Origin: Aradus depressus
Taxonomy: Eukaryota; Arthropoda; Insecta; Hemiptera; Aradidae
Direction: 5' to 3'
DNA: 64,000 bases
Assembly (NCBI GenBank): GCA_963662175.1
Contig: OY759221.1
Coordinates: 18,194,027-18,258,026, forward strand
Position 1 is the first letter of the stretch, and every line of letters begins with the position of its first letter. Positions 32,895-43,800 of the stretch are shown piece after piece. The translations under genes and the position numbers were made by a program. The notes beneath the pieces were generated by a model, which saw only the letters and a list, made by a program, of their open reading frames with translations, had not been told where the DNA came from and made no database searches.

Positions 32895-33085
32895 ATGCAT
32901 ATTAGCCATGACTCTTATAATGGTATTTTACCTAATTATTTACGTCATCCATGGCCCCGGGAGGAAGTTTTATCTACGAAATAAAACTCACTCCCGGACG
33001 GGATTCGAACCCACAAACCATGGTGAGACCATGCGACCAAAGCTCTACGCTCTAGCCTGCATGACCACCATGGCCCCCTCTAAAT
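32895..33085 (-). mobile_element. tRNA-derived SINE, family 2
   Basis: Read on minus: GGGGGCCATGGTGGTCATGC (box-A-like region), 'ctttggtcgcatggtctcaccatgg', GGTTCGAATCCCG (box B), then the body 'cggg.gtgagttttatttcgtagata' to 'ggggccatggatgacgtaa'. Matches the copy at 48850-49027. Confidence 0.75.
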
Positions 33086-33126
33086 CTATTAGAAGTGACC
33101 GTCACCAAACCGAATTGATATCAGGC

Positions 33127-33657
33127 ATATAAAAACGTCGTCGGTGAATCACCGGCTTTTTGTACTTGTTTAGCACGAATTAATCAACTAAGTTTTCCTC
33201 TCCCTCCAAATTTGACTTATACAGTGCCTTCTGAATCCTCAAACTACATTTTGTGTCGATACATTCATTATATCGAGAGTTATTGAGATTTTTGTGTTTG
33301 AGCCCCCTCTGATCTCGCCCTCTGCCGGAGGGGTGATTCCGCTGAAAATTAATGGTGTCGTCCTTGTAAGGTTTTGAATATACATATGAAATTTCGTGTT
33401 AATACGTCCGGCAGTTATTACACTTTTTGAGTTAAGCCTCCCCCCTTCCCTTGGATCAATTTGGCGTCGTTAGAGGGTATTCACATAAAAATTCGTGTCG
33501 ATACATTCATTCTATCGGGAGTTATCATGTTCACAGAAAATCTTTTTTTCAAAATTGGAATCTATAAGTTGAAAAAATGAAATTCCGTTGAAAACGCATC
33601 GAATTTTTGACCGATTACATAAATTTCCCTATACTTTGCACAGCTGCGGAAGTAAAA
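33127..33657 (-). repeat. Family A repeat, most complete copy
   Basis: It starts with the terminal palindrome (gtcggtgaatcaccggc) and runs through 'cacgaattaatcaact', 'ctctccctccaaa' and three related modules. Each module contains 'cg.t.gatacattcatta.atcg..agttatt' plus a CCCCC-rich patch plus 'gctgaaaatt'. It then passes 'gttatcatgttcacag' and 'ccgttgaaaac' and ends with 'cataaatttccctatactt'. About 530 bp, no coding capacity. A Helentron-type, rolling-circle non-autonomous element would fit the 3' hairpin and central reiterated modules, but this is inference. Confidence 0.75.
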
Positions 33658-34949
33658 AGTAGTTGTGATTCGAACCCAGATTCTTTGGGTTGTGAGGGAT
33701 ATAAATATTTATTATCATCACACGGAAAATTTCAAACCTTCAACATCGAAACACTCACACAAGTACGGCAATAAAACTTCTAAAATAATTTTTATATTCT
33801 TTTTATTCTACTAAAATAATGTGCATGAATTTATTCATTACATTTTTACAAGTGATATTTCATTTTTTTTTTTACATTCATTTAAATTTTAAAATAATTA
33901 TAAAACAACGAATTAGTAAAAAAAATTCATCATATATATTTTGAACATACATATGGGTTGTTCATTTGCAAGGGTTGAGGATTACAAATTTCATATTTTT
34001 TTAAATATAAACTTCCCTAATTATACTCTTCCGAAAAAATATTTTTTTTTCTTTTACTTTACTGATCAGCTTCTGAACGACCCATATATAAAAATGGGAG
34101 AATAAAAAAATATATAATACAATTCATGGCGCGATTACATGGGAAAACGGTTGTTAAAAACCAATAAGATTAGATTTATTTCAAATTTAAAGAAACAAAA
34201 AAATATGAACTTATTTTTGAATTATTTTCTTTTAGTAGAAGTATAGATAGTAAACATTTGTATACAATACATAAAATATAATTGCACAGTGCTCTTTCTT
34301 TCATAGATTAAAAAAATAAGAAGAAAGAAATTAGCAAAAATTAATGAGGTCTTGCGAAACTCAATTATTATCTTATTTTAACTACACATATTCACTTTGT
34401 TTGTGATTACGAAAAATACCAAACCAGTCCTTTCAAAAAATATATAGGAATTTACGATTGGACATCACCTAAATGAGTTATTAACAACAAAAAAAAGTAC
34501 CAAAAAAATGAGATTTTGCTAGAAACACATTTTTTAGAGAACTCTTTTAAAATCCAATCAGAATTATAACAAATATCTCTATTCTAGTTTGAAAATAATA
34601 AAAGTTTTATGTGTACATTTCACTATTTCCACTTTCTATTATTATTATTTTTACAATGATTATTCTATGAACAACCCATATTTATACCGATTTTTTGCAC
34701 ATATCCTCATTTTCAATATCTAAAAACTGATACTGTGATTTTTTTTTATAGCAATTTTTTTTGTATTAATTCTCCAGGATTCCTTATATACTAATTGTTT
34801 AAAATATATTATTATAATTAGTTGTTTAAATATTTAAATAGTATGTAAAAATAATATTTTCAATAACTCTACATAACAACAAATGCAGACAATAACTTAA
34901 TTTTTGTACATTATAATAATAAAGAAAATACAATTTAAGCTTTTTATCA

Positions 34950-35040
34950 GACTGCCTGATGATGAGGGCAACCTCGAAAGCCGTCTAGGAAAAATTAATA
35001 AAATCTGTGAAAGGTTATACTATATTTTATTTTACAACCT
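34950..35040 (+). ncRNA. Hammerhead ribozyme motif
   Basis: CTGATGA (34956-34962), T, helix II GAGG-GCAA-CCTC (a stable GNRA-type loop), GAAA (34976-34979), GCCGTC. The invariant core is intact. Helix III (AGCCGT) is not a clean palindrome, so it may have decayed by one base. The 3' flank is AT-rich without a linked ORF. Confidence 0.55.
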
Positions 35041-35739
35041 GTGAAAAAATGTAAGCTCTTTTTTTTACCAGTAAATTTTAACATTTTTAAGATAGAATAG
35101 TAAAAAAAAATTAGGTACTAGATAGAGAAAAAAAAAATTAAATAAAAGAAAATAATTCTCACCTATCTAAACTGAATAAGGAAAATAAAAATAAATACAC
35201 AAATAGTTACTCAGTTGAGGCCCTATAAATACAATTGAGAAATTAAGGACCTAATTGACGTTTTGACAGGGCGATTTAGAGTAAAAATATTAGAAATTGT
35301 GAGAGTGCCTTAACGAAAATACAGTACTGATGTTCATCACCTCTAAAGTGAACTTGAAAAATAAACCAACTTCATTGACTGGCTGATCTATGCTATGTAT
35401 CGATTTATCGTTGACGTCTTCAATGGACCAACAATCTCCATATGTAATTAGTATGATGCTCCCTTAAAAAAGTGTTTTTAAAAATATTATTTGACAAATT
35501 CAATTCTGCCATTTTGTATCAAAATGGTGGAAGGTAATTTAGAATACTTTCCAAAGTATACATTTAAAATAAGTAAAAAATAATTGAATTCTGGAGGATG
35601 TCCTTGATTTAAAACTAGTAAAATCGATAGATGAAGATGATCGATAAACAACACTTTTTTTGGCCTTAAGGTCACGAATACATTTCTGCGATCTGTCGAT
35701 ATAGTCGAAAGGTAAATAAAAAAAAATAATTTGTTTAAA

Positions 35740-35965
35740 TTTTATATTGACTTATTCCACAAAAATATATACATAAAGTTTACCGATTTCGGCCTTACTA
35801 GGTAATTGTGTTAAGTGTCACTCTTGGGTAATCTCAGATAACCTGAGATTAGTATAAATATGACAACTTCGCAAACTTAAATGTCACTTTTATACTTTGT
35901 GCTAACGATGGCGTAAGCAAAAACCGGTACACTTCATGTACTTTATATATTTTTGTGGAATTAAT
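35740..35965. mobile_element. Foldback of Penelope-type terminal repeats, decayed
   Basis: Left arm (35750-35800, minus: aatcggtaaactttatgtat) and right arm (35905-35965: aaccggtacacttcatgtactttatatatttttgtggaatta) are inverted copies. The right arm carries CTAACGA...CAAAAACCGGTAC, a hammerhead with core mutations. The arrangement is the same as at 51885-52035. Confidence 0.5.
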
Positions 35966-36146
35966 ATATAAATTAAACAAATTAATTGTTTTTACTTATC
36001 TTACAAATATATTTATTTACACTTCCGTTAATCGCCCATTTGGACATTTCCAAAACTACTTTTTTCGTGTCTAAATACTATGTCAATTATAATATCCAAT
36101 ATACACTTCATAGTTCATCTCATGATAAAAAAAAATTTCCTTGTTA

Positions 36147-36227
36147 AAAAATATCCACCACGTGACCATTGAAAAAATATCCACCATGTGACCATTGAAA
36201 AAATATCCACCATGTGACCATTGAAAA
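36147..36227. repeat. 26-bp tandem repeat, 3 copies
   Basis: The unit 'aaaaaatatccaccatgtgaccattg' is present three times, the first with one substitution (CACGTG). Confidence 0.9.
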
Positions 36228-36399
36228 AATATAAATGATCAATAACATTGTATTTCTTCTTACAATTGAACGGAAAATTTGAGTGAAATGCAATGTAATT
36301 AATAAATAGATTTTGTCAATGGATGGATACTTTTTAGCCAGGAAACTTTTTTCACATATATGTGTATTGTATAATTGACATAAGTATTTAGACACGAAA

Positions 36400-36495
36400 A
36401 AATAAGTTTTGAAAATGTCTAAATGAGGGAAACATAAATCGAAGTGTAGCAAAATAAATAAATTGGGAGACCTTAAAGCCAAGAACGTCTTGTTT
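36400..36495 (+). mobile_element. Penelope-like terminal-repeat fragment
   Basis: 'gttttgaaaatgtctaaatgagggaaacataaatcgaag...ttgggagaccttaaagcca' matches 21800-21905. Confidence 0.35.
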
Positions 36496-36729
36496 TCCAT
36501 CTCTATTCATTAAAATTTTCTTTAAAATATTTCCTGTCTTATTTACATGTATTTATTCATTATCTTTTTGTACTGTTCCTGTATGTTCTTGTTTCTAGTA
36601 TTGTTAACATACTATATTAGTTATAAAACTTTTTTTATAATTAAGATAGTTACAATTTTTTTTAAAAATGAGTATGTTTAATATTCAAATTGTTTATTAC
36701 TACTAACCTTTTAGTAAAAGTTGCGTTAG

Positions 36730-37018
36730 TTATTGTAACTAATATCCGCGATTTAACTGCGAGATCATATCGCCGTGAAAATAATCCCGACTCTACAGTG
36801 TGAGTCCTAAATGTTGCCTTCCTAGATTAGGGGGATATTTAACAAGAACCTGGCATCGTACATGCCATGGCTTAACGCCCCAATCAAAAAACGGCATGCT
36901 CAACCTTTTTTTGTACCTATAATAGATAAAAAACCTGGGCTTCGGCCGGGTTTCGAACCCCCGCGATCTTGAGCTCAGTAGACAAGCACGCCAGCTCTGT
37001 GCTACCTTTGCCTCTATT
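36730..37018 (-). mobile_element. SINE family 1
   Basis: The tRNA-like head on minus ('aggtagcacagagctggcgtgcttgtctactgagctc', box B GGTTCGAAACC) and a shortened body are present; tail side begins 'gttagttattgt'. Confidence 0.7.
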
Positions 37019-38504
37019 TGTATATTGTAACATGTGCAAGCCATAAATACATTTTGAATATAAAATACCTTCTAATCTATACGTTTCTGGACATTTCCAG
37101 AAAATGTTTAAAAATATTAGATGCAAAAAGCTCGTTATAAAACTTTTACAAAAAAACGAACATTAACAATTTCCAGAGGAATAAATAAAGATGTCTATTG
37201 AGATATCAAAAGTTGTGGAAGCTATTTGCGGAGCGAGAGAAAATAGTTCATTCTTGACAAAATTAATTTGCTGCACCAAGAACCTTACATTGGCCACTTT
37301 GGTTGTTTATTTAGATAACCGCTGGTGGCCACTCAATTTTTTCAAATAAAATTGAATCATGAGGACTCGGGAATTTGAAATTTGTCAACCTTCCGAAAAA
37401 GTAAGACAATAATCACAAGCTTTTTCAAAATAACTTATCGGGGATAAACAACAGTACAATATATTTTTTTTGGATTAATTTTAATAAATATTGCTTAAGA
37501 TAAGACAAAAATTCAACATAACGCTTCTAAATCATCCGATAGAAGCATGCATTTTCTCTAAACTACAATTAAACCGTCTGTTAGTCATTACTTCTACAAA
37601 AATTTATTCAAATATGTATACTTAATCCAACGTAAATTTTTTTTTAAAATAAATGTTGTGGTAATAGTTATATTGAGGTAATAATACATTAATATAAAAA
37701 TGCAATGACACTGAAAACAATTAATTATATAATAATTAAATTAAATTTTAAAAAATTTCTAAATTACAAAAGCAACTACCCATTTAATTATTTACTGCTT
37801 CTAAAATTAAAATTGGATACATGATTCTAATTACATACGTATATAATAAAAAAGATAGCTACAACATTAACATTACTGATTTTGTGATGGGATATTTTCA
37901 ATGTATATCAGAAGCAAAAGAGATCAATTGCAATTGTAGAAAAAATATATATATGAAACAAGATTATGTAGTTCAAAAAATAACAAAATAAAGTGAATAC
38001 ACCACTTCTAAATGTTTATTGGTTAAAATGGATTTTTTATTTATTTTTTTTGATGTTTGCAATATCTGACATTATTCTACATCTAAAAGGTATATAAAAA
38101 ATTGTGTAATTCTAAAAAAAATTCTGAGAAATAAGCCAGCTACAGAAAAAAAAAATATACATACATGGGTTACACTTGGGTGAACCAATAACGTAAAATT
38201 CATTGTGTAAGAAAAATATATTAACAGATATTCGTTTTGAGCATATTTATTAAAATACAAATTATTACTAACACAAAATTTGTACTAATTTTTAAAGGTT
38301 TTTAAAATAATTTTTATTTAATAATAAAAATGTTGAAAGTATCGCCCGATTAAAACATTTCTTTGTAATAGTAATAAAATGAAAACATCTTAATGCAAAA
38401 TATTATTTGTATATTCCAAGTTTTTCGTAAAGATTAGGGGTCTTTGTACAATTTCTGAAAATCTTTTCTAGTAATTTTGAAATAAATATTAAATTGATAT
38501 AGGT

Positions 38505-39310
38505 GGTTTGAAACAAACAACAGATTGGCCTTCGGTCTCCCCAAAATATAATTATAATATTATTCGTCATTATTCAGGCTTTATCATAACTTTTCTGACA
38601 AAATAAAACAATTTATAACCATTATATTTTATATTATAGTCAATATTAAAGTCTGATCAATTAAATTGTGACCATAGTGTGTCCGTTATTTCTAAAAAGT
38701 TCGAGTTTTATTGCTCTCAACCCCAACAGTTCTATGAATTTTTGTATATTATCAATTCATGACAGTTTTTTGACAGCTAGAACTGTCAAAAATTAAATTC
38801 TGACAATAGATTCGAGTTCCGCGACCCCAAAAACATAAATATACCAATTATGAAATTTTTAGAATTAAAATACTGAACATTACGCTCGAAAGTCCGCGAC
38901 TGCTCCAAAACCCCATTTAAAACGCATGTTAAACTTTAACCTCTATTAGATTCGGGCAATTAAAAAAATATGAAAAAATTCAGGGATTGTTTTTTCGATA
39001 TTCTAAATCGGATTTTGGGTTGAGAGCAATAAAACTCGAACTTTTTAGAAACCCATCAGCCACCCTAATGTGACCTGGTGGTAACTAACATTCAAAACCT
39101 TTTTTGTTAAATTGTTTGAATGTTACGTTCCCAGGTCAAATGGTGTTTAATTGACCAAATTTTATTATTGACTACTATTTGAAATATAATGTTTTTACAT
39201 TTATTTTGTCAAAAAAGTTTTGATAATGCCTGAATAATAGCGAAACGTTAACAAAAATAATATTAGTATATTTTGGGCGAAGGACTGAAGACTGTTTCAA
39301 ACTACCTTCA
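38505..39310. mobile_element. 800-bp foldback element
   Basis: The left arm (38505-38660: ccttcggtctccccaaaatataat, then tcattattcaggctttatcataacttt) is inverted at 39110-39310 (aaaagttttgataatgcctgaataata, then atattttgggcgaaggactgaag). A second nested inverted pair lies inside: 'ctaaaaagttcgagttttattgctctcaac' near 38693 and its complement near 39015-39048. No coding region. Confidence 0.65.
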
Positions 39311-39931
39311 AGTGATTAATAAATGGTCTCAAATCAAGGATATTCTTCCTAAATATCAAAATATATATTAAAGAAAAATATATATTGTAATAATGTAATG
39401 TTCTGTGGATTATTTGACTCATGCTTTTCGGTAGAACATAAGAAACGTTTAATAACGTAATGAATATAAGTTCAACTTTTTTTTATTTGAATATTAAGAA
39501 AATAACACTGAGGAGTCTGGACATAAAAACAATCCATGTGAAGCTGCTTATAAATTATTTTGTAAAAAAAAGTACTCGTGTAGGGACTTAGAGAAAAAAT
39601 GCAAAAATCGCTAATAGATTAAAGACATAAAGCTTGACATTTATTTTTTGGTGTTTTCATTGAAAATTTGATTAAAAAAAAAAAAAAAAGAGTGGGGTAG
39701 GGAACAGGGACTATATTATTTGTTGTATTCTATTCGATAATTATTAAAAAACAAGAAATTCTTTCCAGTTTCAAGAAATGCAAGCGGATAATAATAGTGA
39801 TGAAAATAATGGTTATTACTTTGATCGTTAAATACGTAAAATATTGAATTTAATTTAAAAAAAATAAAAAATTTCGTAAATATACTAGTTGTTGATTATT
39901 CGTAATTCACTTGCGGTTTCCCCTTTACAGT

Positions 39932-39937
39932 TTTATT
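39932..39937 (-). terminator. Candidate poly(A) signal for FBXO28
   Basis: TTTATT on the plus strand reads AATAAA on the minus strand about 520 nt beyond the FBXO28 stop codon. It is the nearest canonical hexamer that I found, but AATAAA-like words are common in this AT-rich DNA. Confidence 0.3.
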
Positions 39938-40456
39938 AGCATTATTTACTACTAATTAGTATATAATACATATATGAACGTCTGGCTACTACCGAAGAGG
40001 ACACAGATCAACAACCATTTTCCTATCCCTAAGAGATGTCGGTTTCCAAAAGAAAATTAGCTACGAATTAGAACAATATGCATAAATCGCACGATATGTA
40101 CTGTTTAGTTATAAATAAATAAAAATATATTTTTTATGTATCAAATGTTAAAAGAATTTGTTTTTCTAATTATTTAAAACATTGGTCAAAGGTTATAAAG
40201 TTAAAAAAAATAATTATAATTTTTTTAAATATATTTGCCATAAAATAAAGAAAATTAATAAATGTTCCCAATGATTAAATTATTATCGTGCGAACGGACT
40301 GATTCCCTATTAAATTAAATATTATATGTACATGAAGTTATGATGGATAATAAAGAATCGGAATTATAATAAAACGAACTAAAACAATTTCTGTATTTGA
40401 CTGGTGAGAGAAGATAATATCTACCGGGTAGACACGGCTAAACTACCATCCACAGT

Positions 40457-40876
40457 CTAACTCCTTCGGTTGCGCACTTTGAGAATGGCCCTTGAAGGTT
40501 TCCTCACTCGCTTCGAGGCGGGAGGAGCCATGGGAGCGGTCAATCCTGAATCTTCAGACTTCCTCTTAGAAGATAGGGAACCGCTCGGAGCCGAAGAGAG
40601 GGGGGACAGACATGTGACAGCCTCTGGAGGGCCTGCCGTCGGTGTGGAAGCAATGTCTGTAGAGATGAGACCCGTCGACGTCGAAGCCTCCTCTGTAAAT
40701 TGTGGACTTCCTCCGCTGAATCCAACCATTGCAGCACCGCTGATCCCATGACTGGAGAGGAACTGTAAGTCCTCTGCAGTGAGTCCCGCGGTTGCTTTAC
40801 CACAGGCCATGCATAATGAGCTCAACGGTGACTTGGATCTCCAGTATTGCAGCTCTGTCTTGCACTTGTTCAATTC
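40457..40876 (-). CDS. FBXO28 exon 7 (last coding exon)
   Basis: Acceptor tgttttcag. Encodes ELNKCKTELQYWRSKSP, a Ser/Thr/Pro/Gly-rich region, and the basic C-terminus KRVRKPSRAILKVRNRRS, then TAG at 40457-40459. GC-rich relative to the neighbourhood, as expected of conserved coding sequence. Confidence 0.9.
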   Translation of the reverse strand, partial: ELNKCKTELQYWRSKSPLSSLCMACGKATAGLTAEDLQFLSSHGISGAAMVGFSGGSPQFTEEASTSTGLISTDIASTPTAGPPEAVTCLSPLSSAPSGSLSSKRKSEDSGLTAPMAPPASKRVRKPSRAILKVRNRRS

Positions 40877-43800
40877 CTGAAAACAAATAAATCAACTGTC
40901 AGAACTAAATGCACTCTAAAATAACAGTATGTAGTTAATCAATGTAAGTTACATTAATAATGAACCTAGATAAAATTGCTAACAAGTCTCAGATTTAGTC
41001 AACATCCGTACCATTTCATAAGCTACTGTATTCGCTGCTTTAGCCATTTAAGCATAATCCTTTAAATTATAATAATTGAGCTGAGTTTACACAGCTCTCT
41101 CTGAGGCGACTCATGTATTTCGTTGTACTAGTACTCCTCCTAAACCCCTTTACCGATCAAATTGAAATTTGCCACGATGGTAGTGGACACGGTGACGATG
41201 GTTTACTACTAAAAAAATCTGAAATCGAACATACCATGGAGGAATTATCACCGAAAAACGAAATCCCCATTGAAATCAATTGAGAGCAAAATTCTCGCGC
41301 AAAATAGAATTTTTCGATTTCAAATGTAAAAATCCGGGCGAAGCCCTTTTCGGTTTACCATCGGACACCACTTTTTTTGAGCCGTCTTTTTCAGTGTTCT
41401 AACGTACAAACTTCGACTTTTTTTCGATAAAAATATTCACAGCTGTTGTTGTCTACGAAAAGGTTAGAAAAAATCTATTGAATTCAATTGAAATCTAATT
41501 AAAGTATTAATATATTCATAAAGAACATACAAGGTGAGAAGTTACTGATAATTATTAAAACATTAACTGAGTTTTTTATACAGATATGCCTGACTCAGCT
41601 CAGTTTTTGCAAACAGCAGAATGCATTGCACACCTAGTATTTATTTCTTCCAATTAAACCATCAAATGGTGAAACAAAACGTCACATTATTTTTATTATT
41701 GAAGTAAGACTGACCTGGAACCCTCATACACTAAACTAACGACTTAAAATGCTTCATTCTCTTCTGTACAGATATTCAAAAGTATTCTTGACACAAAAGC
41801 GTAACTGCTACACATTCCTGCTCAAACCACTTTGGATAAACGGCTCACTTTAAGGTTCGATTAAAACGTATCCAGGTTTTCCCGTCCAAGAAATCATTTC
41901 CAACATAGGTAAGCAACAGAACACTCCACAATGACCTCATGATAAACAGGACCTTTACAGAAGTTTCAAATCCATACATACACTCACTTCCTTCGCCATA
42001 CAATCCTCACAGAAGACTGAAGAGGAGATGGAACGGTGACTTGTTATAAACCATCTCTTCTTAAAACTTAAACATCATTATACCCCCTCCCCCCATTCAT
42101 TGTTTTTAAATTTCGTCCTGAGGAGCTACCGCTGCGTGGCGTTCCTCTCATGTCACTCAAGATATGTATCTATCACCGTCCTCTTGGTAGTTGGTTGTTG
42201 CATGAAAGCAACAATTGCGACCACATTTTGTAAGAAAAAAAAATATATTAAAGAATAATAAGCTAATAAACATTCCAGTTAAAACATTTACTTTTACAAG
42301 CTACAGTCAAATCAATGTTCACTTGCTGAAAATTTCTAATAATTTCTCTATGTATTGGTTTTTGTGAGTCATGCTCGGGCTTTAATTATGAAAAATATGA
42401 AGAAAAACGTATGTTTTTTTAAAGAATATTGCCTATTTCACAAAATATATAAAATACATGTATTTCCATACCATGTATGGAAGTACTTTCGGTATTGCAT
42501 CCATCTTCAGCCACGACTTAAAAAATACTAAAAAAATGGAAGTTTAACCAGTTTACAATCCAAACTGTCCCCTTTTTCAGCCCCCACGGGGTTCTTCCCT
42601 GTCCCTCCTGTAAAGTTAAGTCTTAAAATATGAAAAACACTAAAAAGAAAATTTTGTCTCAAATTGAAATCTTAATAACAGAAAAATGTTGAAATAGTAT
42701 GCGCTGCATTAAAATACAAATATATATCCATATATGAAATAAGATATAAGATCACAATCATCAATTTTATCATATTATTATTTCTTGTTGAATATTCAAG
42801 TTTAATTATTGTTATTCTTTCACGTTGTTATTCTATAACATTGTTTCTTGTTCCATTTTATTACAATTGTTATTTATATTTGCTGCTAACTTGTTATTAC
42901 TTTATTTTATTTGGTATGAATCTCTTTGGTAAGAATTTATTATTTTCTTATATTTTTTCAATTTTTAATATTTACTGTTCAACACTTTCATCATTTATTT
43001 TCAAACTTAATATTATTTTTTTTAAATGTTTAAGGCATTTAATGAAGAGCCTTTCTCCTGATAGACGGCCCTGGCCATTGTCCGTATATTTGTATACTCG
43101 ATACTAGAATAAAGATAATGTAAACATATCTGTATGCATTTATTATTTGTTTGAAAATTTATTTAATTAAATAAGTATACTATTATTATTATAATAAATC
43201 ACTTGACCAGCACCTTGAGGTTTTTAAAATTAAGAAGGAAGCATCTCAAAAGCAAGATTCTCCAATCACTGTGTACTAGACTAGCTTGTACTAGGGCATC
43301 CACATAACATATTAACATAGACGTTACATTATTACCTGTAATAAGGTGCTAAATTTTCTTGATGTTTCATCACTCTTTTTGTCATAATCATCAAGTCTTG
43401 ATGCGTATTCATGGAATTGTTTTTGTTGATCAGCCATTTTCGCTTTGCAAGACCTAAGTTCCCGCTTCATTAGTGTCAGCTGAGAATTATACCTAAAATT
43501 TAAAAAAATATATATGACAAATAAATCGAAAATATATACATATACATATTTATAATGGTTGATTATAGAATAGAAAAATAGAGTCAGTTATTGTGACTCT
43601 TGCCTGGGCTTTAACTACGAGGTCATATCGCCTACTACCAGAGCGCTCTTTTGTCGCTCTCGTGGACATGAGCCCGACTACTGTGGGACTCTTAAATTTT
43701 GCCAACCCAGGTTTATTCATCTAGAGTAAGGATCTTCAACAAGTACCCATCCGAAGGACGACGTGCTCAAGGTTTTTCAACTTCCCAGATGAAAAAAAAC

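Larger units (their letters stand above)
33660..38500. other. AT-rich, gene-poor interval
   Basis: Long stretches with A/T runs and no open frame worth reporting. Recognisable pieces are listed separately (34950, 35740, 36147, 36400, 36730). It lies downstream of FBXO28 on its strand and contains fewer repeat copies than any other interval of similar size here. Confidence 0.5.

Noticed and set aside
36144..36500. 118-codon minus frame
   Set aside because: Its C-terminal part is the 26-bp tandem repeat translated; the rest is a Penelope-type terminal repeat.
40470..40803. Open frames opposite and overlapping the last FBXO28 exon
   Set aside because: They are shadows of the GC-rich exon in other frames; the minus-strand frame fits FBXO28 and its splice phase.
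42841..43107. 88-codon Phe/Leu/Tyr-rich plus frame in FBXO28 intron 6
   Set aside because: AT-rich intronic low complexity; starts with a non-ATG codon.
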